A stretch of DNA of 64,000 nt. Source: Thiosulfativibrio zosterae (GTDB taxonomy: Bacteria > Pseudomonadota > Gammaproteobacteria > Thiomicrospirales > Thiomicrospiraceae). The DNA is taken from NCBI RefSeq assembly GCF_011398155.1, contig NZ_AP021888.1, positions 1,099,501-1,163,500 on the forward strand, written 5' to 3'. The position numbers and the translations under genes are program-made. How positions within the stretch are numbered: position 1 is the stretch's first letter; each line of letters starts with the position of its first letter. Positions 26,843 through 36,166 of the stretch are shown here, piece by piece. The notes beneath the pieces were generated by a model. The model had not been told where the DNA came from, made no database searches, and worked only from the letters and a program-made list of their open reading frames with translations.

Positions 26843-28450
26843 TTATTGAGCCTCATTCATCGCCAGTGCCATGGCTTCTGCCACGCGTATGCCGTCTATG
26901 GCCGCTGACATAATGCCCCCTGCATAACCGGCACCTTCTCCAGCAGGGTACAAGCCTTTGGTGTTGATGCTTTGATAATCGTCACCGCGTTTGATACAAA
27001 CAGGGGAGGAGGTGCGGGTTTCAACGCCGGTTAACATGGCATCTTTTAAAGCGAATCCGCTGATTTTTTTGTTAAAGGCTGGAATGGCTTCTTGAATCGC
27101 TTCAAGGCAATAGTCGGGTAATATTTTGGTTAAATCGGTGAGTTTTACACCAGGCTTATAAGAGGGTTCTATTTTGCCAAGCTGTGCAGAAGATTTACCG
27201 GCCAGATAATCGCCCACTAATTGTCCTGGTGCATCATAGTTTTCGCCACCCAAAACATAAGCGGCGCTTTCTAATTGGCGTTGCAGTTCAATGCCGGCCA
27301 AAGGGCTGTCGCTGGGGTAATCTTTGGGGTCTATGCCAACCACTATCGCACTGTTGGCGTTGCGTTCGTTGCGAGAGTATTGGCTCATGCCATTGGTCAC
27401 CACACGTTTTTCTTCAGAGGTCGCTGCAACCACTGTACCACCAGGGCACATACAAAAACTGTAAACCGAGCGACCATTTTTGCAATGGTGTACCAACTTA
27501 TAGTCAGCCGCACCCAGCAAAGGATTGCCGGCGTTTTTACCAAACAGCACCTCATCAATTGCGGATTGATTGTGTTCGATACGAAAGCCAATCGAAAAGG
27601 GTTTGGCTTCGATATACACCCCCTTATGATGCAACATTTCAAAGGTGTCGCGCGCACTGTGACCCGTGGCCAAGGCAATATATTTAGAATGGATTTGCTG
27701 ACCATTTGAAAGGGTTAAGCCTGTGATTTGCCCATCTTCAATATGCAAGTCGTCAACTCTTGAATTGAAACGAATTTCACCACCCAACTCAATAATTTTA
27801 GCGCGCATTTTTTCAACCATGCCCACCAGTTTAAACGTACCGATGTGCGGTTTACTGACATACAAAATCTCAGCTGGCGCACCCGCATCTACGAAATCTT
27901 GCATCACCTTACGGCCGTAATGCTTTTTATCGTTGATTTGCGTCCATAACTTACCGTCCGAGAAAGTCCCCGCGCCGCCTTCGCCAAATTGCACATTCGA
28001 CTCGGTGTTTAAGGTGCGGTTGCGCCAAAAGCCGAAAGTATCTTTGGTGCGTTCACGCACTTCTTTTCCTCTGTCTAAAATAATTGGTTTATAGCCCATT
28101 TCTGCCAAGACTAATCCTGTGAAAATACCACAAGGACCAAAGCCAACAACCACTGGGCGTTCTGTTAAATTTTCAGGGGCTTGAGCGACATATTTATAAG
28201 ACATATCCGGAGTCGGGCGGATGTTTTGATTTTGGCTGTGTTTTTTAAGCAAGGCTTCATCATTGTAAGTTTCGACATCCAAGGTATACATCAAACTAAT
28301 CTTGTGTTTGCTTCGTGCATCAAATCCTCGTCTAAATACCGTAAAGTCAAGCAACTGCTCTGCTTGGATTTTTAGGGTCGCGAGGATTTCGGCTTGCAGT
28401 TGGTCTGGGGTGTGATCTAGAGGGAGTTTGACATTGGTGATGCGAATCAT
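26843..28450 (-). CDS. FAD-dependent dehydrogenase, COG2509 family
   Basis: The 535-residue protein matches the uncharacterised FAD-dependent dehydrogenase family: an N-terminal ferredoxin-like segment (MIRITNVKLPLDHTPDQL), the dinucleotide-binding VVGFGPCGIFTGLVLAEMG, then QFGEGGAGTFSDGKL, ATGHSARDTFEML, and a C-terminal YPAGEGAGYAGGIMSAAIDG that closes around FAD. The family's electron donor and substrate are unknown. A 7Fe ferredoxin gene lies divergently upstream, which might supply electrons, but this is inference. Confidence 0.88.
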   Translation of the reverse strand: MIRITNVKLPLDHTPDQLQAEILATLKIQAEQLLDFTVFRRGFDARSKHKISLMYTLDVETYNDEALLKKHSQNQNIRPTPDMSYKYVAQAPENLTERPVVVGFGPCGIFTGLVLAEMGYKPIILDRGKEVRERTKDTFGFWRNRTLNTESNVQFGEGGAGTFSDGKLWTQINDKKHYGRKVMQDFVDAGAPAEILYVSKPHIGTFKLVGMVEKMRAKIIELGGEIRFNSRVDDLHIEDGQITGLTLSNGQQIHSKYIALATGHSARDTFEMLHHKGVYIEAKPFSIGFRIEHNQSAIDEVLFGKNAGNPLLGAADYKLVHHCKNGRSVYSFCMCPGGTVVAATSEEKRVVTNGMSQYSRNERNANSAIVVGIDPKDYPSDSPLAGIELQRQLESAAYVLGGENYDAPGQLVGDYLAGKSSAQLGKIEPSYKPGVKLTDLTKILPDYCLEAIQEAIPAFNKKISGFALKDAMLTGVETRTSSPVCIKRGDDYQSINTKGLYPAGEGAGYAGGIMSAAIDGIRVAEAMALAMNEAQ

Positions 28451-28537
28451 GAGAAATCCAAAGTTTATGTTACTTAGTTATAGTAAAAATAAAGAAACAC
28501 TCAAGGTTTAAAACAGGCTAGTAAGCTAGATTTTAGC

Positions 28538-28568
28538 TTGCAATCAGCCACTTAATCCGTAGTATACT
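28538..28568 (+). promoter_or_regulatory. Promoter candidate for the ferredoxin gene
   Basis: TTGCAA (28538-28543) and TATACT (28563-28568) are separated by 19 nt, 79 nt upstream of the start codon. Confidence 0.45.
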
Positions 28569-28647
28569 GATGTTTAAAAGTGAGTGGTTAAACGTAAATT
28601 AACCCCAAATTTTAGCAGAAATCGACACTCTAAGGCGAAGAAAGAAA

Positions 28648-28974
28648 ATGGCATTTGTAGTGACTGAAAATTGTATTAAATGTAAATACACTGATTGTGT
28701 GGCGGTTTGCCCGGTGGATGCCTTTCACGAAGGGCCAAACTTTTTGGTCATTAATCCAGAGGTGTGTATCGATTGCGATTTATGCTCGGCAGAATGTCCT
28801 GCACAAGCCATTTTTCAAGAAGACGCTCTGCCTGAAGGAATGGAAGAGTTTCGCAAAATCAATCTAGATTTAGCACACATTTGGCCAGTCATTAACGCAG
28901 TCATTCCTGCGCCAGCAGATGCCGATGAATGGAATGGTGTTGCAGACAAAGCCCAATACCTAGAAATAGAGTAA
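28648..28974 (+). CDS. fdxA: 7Fe ferredoxin FdxA
   Basis: The 108-residue protein matches the FdxA type of ferredoxin: [18 protein letters not shown] at the N-terminus supplies the [3Fe-4S] and part of the [4Fe-4S] ligands, and [16 protein letters not shown] supplies the second CxxCxxCxxxCP set. A C-terminal extension ([16 protein letters not shown]) is typical of the family. It is a soluble electron carrier with no fixed partner assigned in this sequence. The ATG is preceded by AAGGCGAAGAAAG. Confidence 0.93.
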   Translation: MAFVVTENCIKCKYTDCVAVCPVDAFHEGPNFLVINPEVCIDCDLCSAECPAQAIFQEDALPEGMEEFRKINLDLAHIWPVINAVIPAPADADEWNGVADKAQYLEIE

Positions 28975-28995
28975 CCCTAACAGTTGTTTTATACC

Positions 28996-30168
28996 CTAGT
29001 TTGTTCGGTAATTTAAAATAGAAATCGGTACGGTTTTTTTCACGGGAAACCCTTCGATTTCTTGGCGTTGAATGATATGCCCTAACAGGCTTTCAATGGC
29101 GCAAAGATTTTTAAAGTCGTCTTTCGAGACTAAAGAAATGGCTTCTCCAGTTTCACCCGCTCTGCCGGTTCTGCCAATACGGTGAATGTAATCTTCTGCA
29201 GGAAAAGGCAGGTCATAATTGACGACTCTTTCTAGCTTCTCCATATCCAGGCCACGCGCCGCTATGCCTGTGGCAACCAAATATTTTAATTTTCCCTCTT
29301 TAAAGCTTTGCCAAACGCTTTCGCGCATGGCTTGGCTTCGGCCACCATGAATTGAGTCGGCGAGGATGCCGCGTTTGCCGAGTTGTTCAACCAGTTTGGC
29401 AGCGGAGTGTTTTTTCTCAACAAAAATGAGTGCTTGATTCCAATGCTGTTCTTGAATTAAATGGCTCAATAGCGCTGATTTAGTGTCTTTGTCGACCGTT
29501 ATTAGCCATTGCTTTATTTTTGGCGCACTTTTGGCGTTGGAGGACAGGCTGATTTCAATTGCATCATGATTGACGACCTTGGCTAAAAATCGAACGTCAT
29601 CTGTCAGAGTGGCTGAAAACAATAAACTTTGACGATGTTCGGGCAGACGCTCGATGATTTTATGGAGGTCGTCGATGAACCCCATATCTAACATTCTGTC
29701 AGCTTCATCGAGAACTAAAAATTCTAAGTCATCAAAAAACAACGCTCTTTGATAGGCTAAGTCTAATAATCGACCTGGCGTGGCGACTAAAATATCTATG
29801 CCATTTGCGAGTGCTTGTTTTTGCGCTTCAAGGTCCGAACCGCCGTAAACCGCTAAAGAAGATATTTTTAAATATTTTGCATATGCCTGAATGTTCGCTT
29901 CAACTTGAATAACCAACTCGCGGGTCGGTGCTAAAACTAATGCCCGAATGGAACGACCACGCACCTCGCCCAAGCTACTGAGGGTTTGTAAAATAGGTAA
30001 ACCAAAGGCGGCTGTTTTGCCAGTTCCGGTTTGTGCACCTGCAATGAGATCTTTGCCAGACAAAATCACAGGGATGGCTTTCTTTTGGATTTCAGTAGGG
30101 GTTTTGTAGCCTAATTCTGAAATGGCTTTTAAGAGTGGGTCGATGAGTCCAAGTTTTGAAAAGGGCAT
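28996..30168 (-). CDS. DEAD-box RNA helicase (RhlE-like)
   Basis: This 390-residue helicase has the complete motif set: GYKTPTEIQKKAIP, AQTGTGKT, PTRELV, TPGRLLDL, DEAD, SATL, ATGIAARGLD and HRIGRTGR. It lacks the basic tail of its paralogue at 25546-26796 and ends PISILNYRTN. Target RNA is unknown. It is convergent with fdxA, and a repeat-bearing terminator of another gene lies upstream of it. Confidence 0.92.
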   Translation of the reverse strand: MPFSKLGLIDPLLKAISELGYKTPTEIQKKAIPVILSGKDLIAGAQTGTGKTAAFGLPILQTLSSLGEVRGRSIRALVLAPTRELVIQVEANIQAYAKYLKISSLAVYGGSDLEAQKQALANGIDILVATPGRLLDLAYQRALFFDDLEFLVLDEADRMLDMGFIDDLHKIIERLPEHRQSLLFSATLTDDVRFLAKVVNHDAIEISLSSNAKSAPKIKQWLITVDKDTKSALLSHLIQEQHWNQALIFVEKKHSAAKLVEQLGKRGILADSIHGGRSQAMRESVWQSFKEGKLKYLVATGIAARGLDMEKLERVVNYDLPFPAEDYIHRIGRTGRAGETGEAISLVSKDDFKNLCAIESLLGHIIQRQEIEGFPVKKTVPISILNYRTN

Positions 30169-30254
30169 GGTTATCCTTGAAGGTTTGTTCGAGAAGATTC
30201 ATTGTAAGAATATAATGATTGGCTCAAAATAAGCGATAAAAAACATCAAAATAC

Positions 30255-30296
30255 GCTAAAAATAACCAGGCCTGGTCATTTTTAATGAGCTTTTTT
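30255..30296 (-). terminator. Terminator with CCAGGCCTGG repeat after a GGDEF gene
   Basis: GCTaAAAATaACCAGG pairs with CCTGGTcATTTTTaatgAGC. The core lies at 30266-30275 and the right flank reads TCATTTTTA. It lies just 3' of the minus-strand GGDEF gene that ends at 30295 and precedes the helicase gene. T-runs are present on both sides. Confidence 0.75.
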
Positions 30297-30846
30297 AATG
30301 TTGACGACGGTCTTGAAATTCGCCTTTAATAATTTTTTGCTTTTTAACAAGCATGACGGCTTGATCGATTTCATCAAACAAAGCGTTGTAATCTTTGTCT
30401 CCATTAAAGTAGGCGGTTGCATAAGAGGCTTTTGCCAACTGATCTAATTGGTGGTTGATGTCATCTTGTGAAATCACGATAAACTCATCACCACCTATGC
30501 GGTAAATATTGAGGTTTTTAATTTTTTTGAGCAATTTAGAAATATCATTGGCCACTTCTTTAATGACTTCATCACCCGCTCTATAACCAAGTTGTTTATT
30601 AATGCTGTGCAGGTCATTGATGTCAATTAATGAAATATAAAAGGGCGTTGCCTCTTTCATTAGTTTGGTTATTTTTTTATCAAAATCTTGGCGCAATTCT
30701 AAGCCGGTCAAAAAGTCGTATTTGTAGACGGGAATGAACTTATTCAGGAGAATGCAGTTTTTAAGCTTGAAACTTAAAATCATAATGGTCATGGTAATTA
30801 ATAAAATAATGAGATGAACAATATCATTTTCTAAGAATTCACGCAT
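30295..30846 (-). CDS. Small membrane-anchored GGDEF protein
   Basis: The 183-residue protein has one N-terminal membrane helix (IVHLIILLITMTIMILSF) and a compact GGDEF domain: YDFLTGLELRQDFD, ISLIDINDLHSINKQLGYRAGDEVI, and an intact IYRIGGDEFIV active-site loop. With the signature intact, diguanylate cyclase activity is possible, although the domain is short at the C-terminus. It lies 73 nt downstream of the large GGDEF-EAL gene on the same strand, so they may be co-transcribed. No inhibitory RxxD site is evident before the loop. Confidence 0.85.
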   Translation of the reverse strand: MREFLENDIVHLIILLITMTIMILSFKLKNCILLNKFIPVYKYDFLTGLELRQDFDKKITKLMKEATPFYISLIDINDLHSINKQLGYRAGDEVIKEVANDISKLLKKIKNLNIYRIGGDEFIVISQDDINHQLDQLAKASYATAYFNGDKDYNALFDEIDQAVMLVKKQKIIKGEFQDRRQH

Positions 30847-30919
30847 AGAGCAAGACCAGTTTGATTGATTAGGCTCAGCAGTTTATCAGCAACCGTCAGG
30901 CGTGTTGCAATAAATGCTG

Positions 30920-33451
30920 TTAAGCGTTGGAATGGTTTTTTATAAAATAGCGGAAAGCTTCTGGTGTCATGGGCTTGCCAATAAAATAGCCTTGCATTTG
31001 GTCGCAGCCCATTTCTTTGAGCAGGTCCATAACTTTTTGAGTTTCAATACCTTCTGCGATGACTTTTAAGCCTAAGTTGTGTCCGAGATTGATGGTTGAG
31101 CTGACAATTTTTCTGTCATTTGCGTCTTCATTCATTTCCATAATAAATGACTTATCGATCTTAAGTTCAGTCACTGGCAAGCGTTTTAAATAGGCTAGGG
31201 ATGAAAAACCTGTACCAAAGTCATCAATAGAAATGCAAACCCCTAAATCATGCAATTTATTTAAAACCTCTAAAGAAACCGCCAGATTTTCCATCATGAC
31301 GCTTTCAGTAATTTCGAGTGTTAAATAACCATAGTCTAATTGGTAGTTGTCCATAATCAATTTGACTTCATCTGTTAAGTCCAAGTTAGAGAGATCTCTA
31401 ACGGATAGGTTGACAGAAACCGTGATAGGGAAGCCTGCTTTGTGCCATTGACTACATTCAGAAACGGCTTTATTGAGCATACTGAGTGATAGTTTGTGAA
31501 TAAATCCCGCGCGTTCGGCACCTTCGACGACCTTTTCAGGAGAGATAAACCCATATTCTCGATGGTTCCATCTCAACAAGCCTTCGGCGCCACAAATCTC
31601 ACCATTTTCGGCATTAATTTTGGGTTGGAAGTAAATTTCAAATTGATCTTGTTCTAAAGCTTCTGCAACATCGTGAATCAGGTTAAGTCTGGTTTTGCTA
31701 TAGATGTTTTGGGTTGCGTCGTAAAAGGTTAGGCCTGTACGATTGCGTTTGGCGGTATACATCGCCATATCGGCATATTGAAATAAGCTTTCCATATCGG
31801 TAGCGTCTTCTGGATAGCTGACCATGCCTATACTGATACCAATATTGACCTTTTGACCATTGATTTCAACGGGTTGACTAATTTTTTGAATCAGATCTTC
31901 AGCAAGGCGGGTTGCACGCTCTTTGGATGCATCGGGCAATAGAATGGAAAACTCGTCCCCGCCTAATCTGGCTAAGGTATCCGATTTTTGAATGAGCTCT
32001 TGCATACGCTTTGAAACTTCTATAAGCAGCTGATCACCGGCGGCATGTCCCAAGGTATCGTTGATGTCTTTAAAAAAGTCTAAATCCATTAGGTAAAGCA
32101 CAAACGGGCACTGGCGTCTTTCTGAATTTAGCAAGTGATACTCGATGCGTTGATTCAGTAAAAAACGATTAGGCAAGCCGGTTAAGTGATCGTGCATGGC
32201 TTGATGTTCAAGCGCAGTTTGGCGCAGGGTGACCTCTTTGTCCATTTCAACAAAGGCATCAATCAGTCGTCCAACTTCTCTGGTGTTTGACGAATGGATA
32301 TTGGGCAAGTCTATGTCGAAAGCTTTAGAGCGCAGTGCTAAAGAAACTTTTTCAATCGGTGAAAACAGCATCCATTGCATAGAAACTAAAATAGAGGCAA
32401 TAAATAACAAGAAAAGGGCAATGATGGCAAAAATTAGCTTGTTAAAAGCCTCGTCACTTTCTTTAAGGGCTTCGTCGGTACTGAGTTTTTCAGAGTGAAT
32501 GGATTTTTCAATATCAATAATGTTTTGGCTGATGTCTTCAATCACTGGAAACACGCGGGTTTTAATGATTAGGGTATCTGAGCGCCATTGATCCGATTCT
32601 GAAATTTTTCTAAGATTAATGAAATCTTGATACCAATCTTGGCTGTTGTGTAATGCGTTCTTAAGTATGTCTTCGGCCTCAAAACTGTCTTCTTTGGAAT
32701 ACAAACTTTGCAGTTTTTGTAGGTTTTGAGTGAAAAGGGTGTGTATGTCTTTTAGGCTTTTTCCTTGATCTTCTAATATTTCGGTGGTGAAGGAAGCCAA
32801 ACGATTAGCCATGTAAATGCGGGTTTGAGAGATGGCATTTATCCAAATAGATTGAGATTTCAATAATAACGGATAGATTTCGGGCGAATTGAGTTGAATG
32901 CTATTGGATTCAATTTCGTTAATTAAAATTTCAAACCCAGATTTTATAGAGTCTTGTTTACTTTCCATGATATTGGCGGATATATTCAAACCTGGATATT
33001 GTTTGTTGATATCCAAGCGATATTCAATCAAGTGCTCAACTTCTGTTTTCAGTTTTTTAACATTGTGAGCGGCTATGACAGTCAAAGCAGAAATATCTTG
33101 ATGATAAGGATGTTTGGATTTACCCAGTGCATTTAAGCTTTTCAAAGCAGCGTTGGTATTGGCTGCAATTTTTTGAATGAGATTTTCGTTAAGCGGGTCT
33201 AGCAAAAATAGATTAATGTCTTTGTTGACGATCAGTAGGGTGTTTCTGACTTCTTCAATGTGAGTTTGTTCTTGAAGCAAACCTTCATAAGCCGCATTCA
33301 CTGAATCTTTCGTAGTCACTAGATTTTGATAACTGAAAGAAACAATAATCGTGACAAATAACCCAATCAAAATGGTCAGCAGAATATATCGATTTCTTAA
33401 ACTGGGTGGATTTTTGTCGATAGGTTTCATGGATTGCCTACTGAATTGCAT
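30920..33451 (-). CDS. Membrane GGDEF-EAL protein
   Basis: The 843-residue protein has a membrane helix at about 20-45, a long predominantly helical periplasmic region (45-335), a second helix (FAIIALFLLFIASILVS), a HAMP-like linker, a GGDEF domain with RLGGDEFSILL, and an EAL domain. The EAL signature reads AEGLLRW rather than EALLRW, while later catalytic motifs (DDFGTGFSSL, KIDKSFI) are intact, so either activity is possible. It probably controls c-di-GMP in response to a periplasmic signal. The start at 33451 could be replaced by ATG 33430 (MKPIDKN). Confidence 0.92.
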   Translation of the reverse strand: MQFSRQSMKPIDKNPPSLRNRYILLTILIGLFVTIIVSFSYQNLVTTKDSVNAAYEGLLQEQTHIEEVRNTLLIVNKDINLFLLDPLNENLIQKIAANTNAALKSLNALGKSKHPYHQDISALTVIAAHNVKKLKTEVEHLIEYRLDINKQYPGLNISANIMESKQDSIKSGFEILINEIESNSIQLNSPEIYPLLLKSQSIWINAISQTRIYMANRLASFTTEILEDQGKSLKDIHTLFTQNLQKLQSLYSKEDSFEAEDILKNALHNSQDWYQDFINLRKISESDQWRSDTLIIKTRVFPVIEDISQNIIDIEKSIHSEKLSTDEALKESDEAFNKLIFAIIALFLLFIASILVSMQWMLFSPIEKVSLALRSKAFDIDLPNIHSSNTREVGRLIDAFVEMDKEVTLRQTALEHQAMHDHLTGLPNRFLLNQRIEYHLLNSERRQCPFVLYLMDLDFFKDINDTLGHAAGDQLLIEVSKRMQELIQKSDTLARLGGDEFSILLPDASKERATRLAEDLIQKISQPVEINGQKVNIGISIGMVSYPEDATDMESLFQYADMAMYTAKRNRTGLTFYDATQNIYSKTRLNLIHDVAEALEQDQFEIYFQPKINAENGEICGAEGLLRWNHREYGFISPEKVVEGAERAGFIHKLSLSMLNKAVSECSQWHKAGFPITVSVNLSVRDLSNLDLTDEVKLIMDNYQLDYGYLTLEITESVMMENLAVSLEVLNKLHDLGVCISIDDFGTGFSSLAYLKRLPVTELKIDKSFIMEMNEDANDRKIVSSTINLGHNLGLKVIAEGIETQKVMDLLKEMGCDQMQGYFIGKPMTPEAFRYFIKNHSNA

Positions 33452-33567
33452 TCATTTAAATTGAACAGCTGTTGAGCGGGTTAATTGTTAAGGTTTGAAG
33501 TTTATATTTTATTGCATTATTAAAAACCGCTGACCAAAAAGAATTAATGTGCTCATGCTTTTAACTT

Positions 33568-34917
33568 TTAGTATGCATAGCGGTCTTTACCGGCATGCTT
33601 GGCTTCATACAATTTTTCGTCGGCAATTTTAATAACTTGTTGGTAGTCTGGGTCTTGTTCAAATTGTGCTAAACCAATCGACACCGTTGCTTTCAAGGTT
33701 CTGCCATTGTCTAGTTTGACTTCATTTTGTCTAATGTTATCTAAGATTTTTTGAGCAGCAAGAATGCCATTTTCAAGAGAGGTTTCGGGCATCAAAATCA
33801 TGAACTCTTCGCCACCAAATCTAAAGGCATAATCGGTCACTCTTAAAGCTCGTTTTAAATGGCGGCCTATGCTTGAAAGCACGGCATCGCCTGCTTGGTG
33901 ACCGTGAATATCATTGACAGATTTAAAGTTATCAACATCAATCATCAGCAGGGTATAGGGCTCTTGGGTTTTAATCGCTAGCTGAGTTTCGCTTTGTAAA
34001 ATAGGCGCCATAAAACGGCGTTCAATTAAACTGGTTAAAGCATCTTCACGCGTGGCGTCTTCGATATTTTTGTCGGCAATTTGCCCGAGCATCCAGCCAC
34101 ATTCATTGGTTAACGCATTGATTTTTTGAATGGTTTGCTCTTTGGGCGCATTAGGGGAATGGTGCAGTTCATTAAGGGAATCTTGTAGTTCATCTAAGTT
34201 ATGGATGATTTTGTTGGTGACTCTTGGGTCGGTGCAAAAAAAGCCCAGTTTATGACGAATCCAGAGGGCAAATTCTTGATGATGAATATCCACTTTGCGG
34301 TGGGTAGAATGGGTTAGCAAATCAGACATAAATTGCGTCATCCAACCAAATAGAGCGCCTTTAACGCGTTCAATCTCAATCGCCATTTCATGCGCACTAG
34401 AACGGCTTCTGTATTCTTGTGCATGGCGCTCAGTGTTAACGCGTTGATCAAGGTAAGACTCATTGATGAGGCTCAGGGCTGAATCCAAGAGTAGGTTTAA
34501 CAGAATGATTAAATCGGCTTTGAGTTTGTCTGGAATGTTGGCATCGTTACGCAGGTTAATAAATAAAACCTGCTTAATGGTGCTCATGGCGCTGTTAACC
34601 ATATGCATGGGCACTTCAATGCGTGAATGCACTTCGCCAACCAGTCGTTGTTTATTCACTAGGGTTTGAATGTCTTCATCCGAGAATTTGGGGCTAAGGG
34701 TTTGTTTTATCCAAGCTTGTAATTCAATTTTAAGATGGTTTTCAACCAACTGATTGGTTAGATAACGCTTGGTTGCTGAGTCGGTGAGCAGTACATCATA
34801 AAAAGCTTGGGTGCATTCAGCGGCATTATTTTTAATAAATGTTTGATAGGCTTCTAATAGTTGGTTATTGTCTGGGGTGTAAAGGTTGCCAATAAAGAAT
34901 TGTTGTAAAGTTTGCAT
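33568..34917 (-). CDS. Globin-coupled diguanylate cyclase (DosC-like)
   Basis: Residues 1-155 resemble a globin-coupled sensor: RLVGEVHSRIEVP places His97 where E. coli DosC has its proximal heme ligand His98. A helical middle domain follows (about 160-285) and then a GGDEF domain with RRFMAPIL, DVDNFKSVNDIHGHQAGDAV, and an intact FRFGGEEFMIL loop. The 449-residue length is close to DosC (460). It should make c-di-GMP under the control of O2 or another heme ligand. It is 116 nt upstream of the GGDEF-EAL gene on the same strand. Heme binding is inferred from the motif and is not shown. Confidence 0.85.
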   Translation of the reverse strand: MQTLQQFFIGNLYTPDNNQLLEAYQTFIKNNAAECTQAFYDVLLTDSATKRYLTNQLVENHLKIELQAWIKQTLSPKFSDEDIQTLVNKQRLVGEVHSRIEVPMHMVNSAMSTIKQVLFINLRNDANIPDKLKADLIILLNLLLDSALSLINESYLDQRVNTERHAQEYRSRSSAHEMAIEIERVKGALFGWMTQFMSDLLTHSTHRKVDIHHQEFALWIRHKLGFFCTDPRVTNKIIHNLDELQDSLNELHHSPNAPKEQTIQKINALTNECGWMLGQIADKNIEDATREDALTSLIERRFMAPILQSETQLAIKTQEPYTLLMIDVDNFKSVNDIHGHQAGDAVLSSIGRHLKRALRVTDYAFRFGGEEFMILMPETSLENGILAAQKILDNIRQNEVKLDNGRTLKATVSIGLAQFEQDPDYQQVIKIADEKLYEAKHAGKDRYAY

Positions 34918-35023
34918 TAGAAACCCTTCCCTGAGTTGTTAAGATAAGCGTAAATAATGATGTTACCACATAAATATTATTCTTAAAACAGTCGACTGCT
35001 CGGGTGTTTAAATGCGAACTGGA

Positions 35024-35302
35024 TTATCGGTTTCGCCAAATATTAGATACGGCTTTATCACTGCCTAAAAATGCCACAATTAAACTGATGAATCCTATGG
35101 CCGCAAAAATAAAGGCGGGTAAAAGTGCAGCCATTTCGTTTGTCCGAAAGCCAAAATAAACCGCAACGCCTGCTAACATTAAAAACAAACTGCCTAAGAT
35201 TTTTAGAAAGGTCCTGTGCGATGGTCGATAGTTTTCTGGCAAGTCACCTGTTTCAAATAAGTTTAAGATGGGGGCAAAAAGTTTGGTTAAGACGGATTTC
35301 AT
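35024..35302 (-). CDS. Small membrane protein of unknown function
   Basis: A 92-residue protein with a soluble N-terminal 30 residues and two membrane helices (ILGSLFLMLAGVAVYFGF and LLPAFIFAAIGFISLIVAF), ending in a short basic tail. I do not recognise a family. The reading frame is supported by its clean hydrophobic pattern; the ribosome-binding site is weak. It lies between a DGC gene on the same strand and a divergent pseudouridine synthase gene. Confidence 0.6.
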   Translation of the reverse strand: MKSVLTKLFAPILNLFETGDLPENYRPSHRTFLKILGSLFLMLAGVAVYFGFRTNEMAALLPAFIFAAIGFISLIVAFLGSDKAVSNIWRNR

Positions 35303-35488
35303 GTTGGGGCAGGGCTCTAAAGATAATTAAGCCTTCATTATAACGGGCTTTTTCAAGCCGTGTTTTTAACTCAACAGTTTTCATTAAATTCCCGATGTAA
35401 ACACAAAAGTTATGGTTAGGTCTTTCGGGAGCGCGTTTTAGTTTAAAATTCATCCCCAATTGACTTGAGATGAACAAACGAGCATGAG

Positions 35489-36163
35489 ATGACCACAGAG
35501 ATTCAAGAATTAGGCATTTTGCCAGCCACCACAGAAGCCTATCAGTTGATTTATGCGGACGAAGATTTGGTGGTGGTGAATAAGCCCACTAAATTATTAA
35601 CAGTGCCTGGTCGGCATCCCGCCAATCATGATTGCTTGGTCAGTCGTGTTCAAACTGAGTTTGCAAGCGCCATGGTGGTACATCGTTTGGATTACGATAC
35701 CTCAGGCCTGGTTATTTTACCCCTGAATAAAGCGACTTTATCGGATGTGAGTAAACAGTTTCAAGCGCGCACAGTTCACAAACAATACACGGCAATTGTA
35801 GATGGTTTGATGACGGACGATGTTGGTGAGATTGATTTGCCGATTGCTAAAGATGACGCCAATCCACGATGCTACAAAATTTGTACCCAAACAGGCAAAC
35901 CTTCTGTGACACGCTTTGAAGTGCTGGCCAGAGATTTTGAAAAACAGCAAACGCGTGTTTTGCTCAAACCCATCACAGGGCGCTCTCATCAATTGCGTTT
36001 ACATTTGCGTGCCTTGAGTCATGCCATTTTGGGCGATGAATTTTATGCGTCCCCCAGGGTTTTAGACGCATCTCCAAGATTATTACTCCACTCTAATCAG
36101 ATCGAATTTGTACATCCTGTGAGTAAAGCGTTGCTCACATTTAATAGCGTCGTGCCTTTTTAA
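35489..36163 (+). CDS. RluA-family pseudouridine synthase
   Basis: The 224-residue protein contains the catalytic motif VHRLDYDTSGLVIL, where the Asp of RLDxxTSG is the nucleophile for uracil-to-pseudouridine conversion in rRNA or tRNA, and the TGRSHQLRLHL motif of RluA enzymes. It lacks an S4 domain, as RluA does. Its exact target is not clear. Three nucleotides separate it from the next gene. A one-mismatch repeat (TCAGGCCTGG, 35702-35711) lies across the catalytic motif codons. Confidence 0.92.
   Translation: MTTEIQELGILPATTEAYQLIYADEDLVVVNKPTKLLTVPGRHPANHDCLVSRVQTEFASAMVVHRLDYDTSGLVILPLNKATLSDVSKQFQARTVHKQYTAIVDGLMTDDVGEIDLPIAKDDANPRCYKICTQTGKPSVTRFEVLARDFEKQQTRVLLKPITGRSHQLRLHLRALSHAILGDEFYASPRVLDASPRLLLHSNQIEFVHPVSKALLTFNSVVPF
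35702..35711 (+). repeat. TCAGGCCTGG repeat variant inside the pseudouridine synthase gene
   Basis: It differs from the core in one base and continues TTATTTTA, near the family flank. Codons are TCA GGC CTG GTT, encoding SGLV of the catalytic motif. Confidence 0.6.
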
Positions 36164-36166
36164 GCC

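Noticed and set aside
27184-27709. Plus-strand open frames opposite the FAD dehydrogenase gene
   Set aside because: They overlap a well-supported gene on the other strand and have no recognisable protein features or ribosome-binding sites.
29242-29260. CCAGGCCACG near a helicase gene as another repeat copy
   Set aside because: Only the left half matches and the right flank does not fit YANWTTTA.
31731-31740. AGGCCTG string in the GGDEF-EAL gene as a repeat copy
   Set aside because: It lacks the CC before and the G after, and no flank matches.
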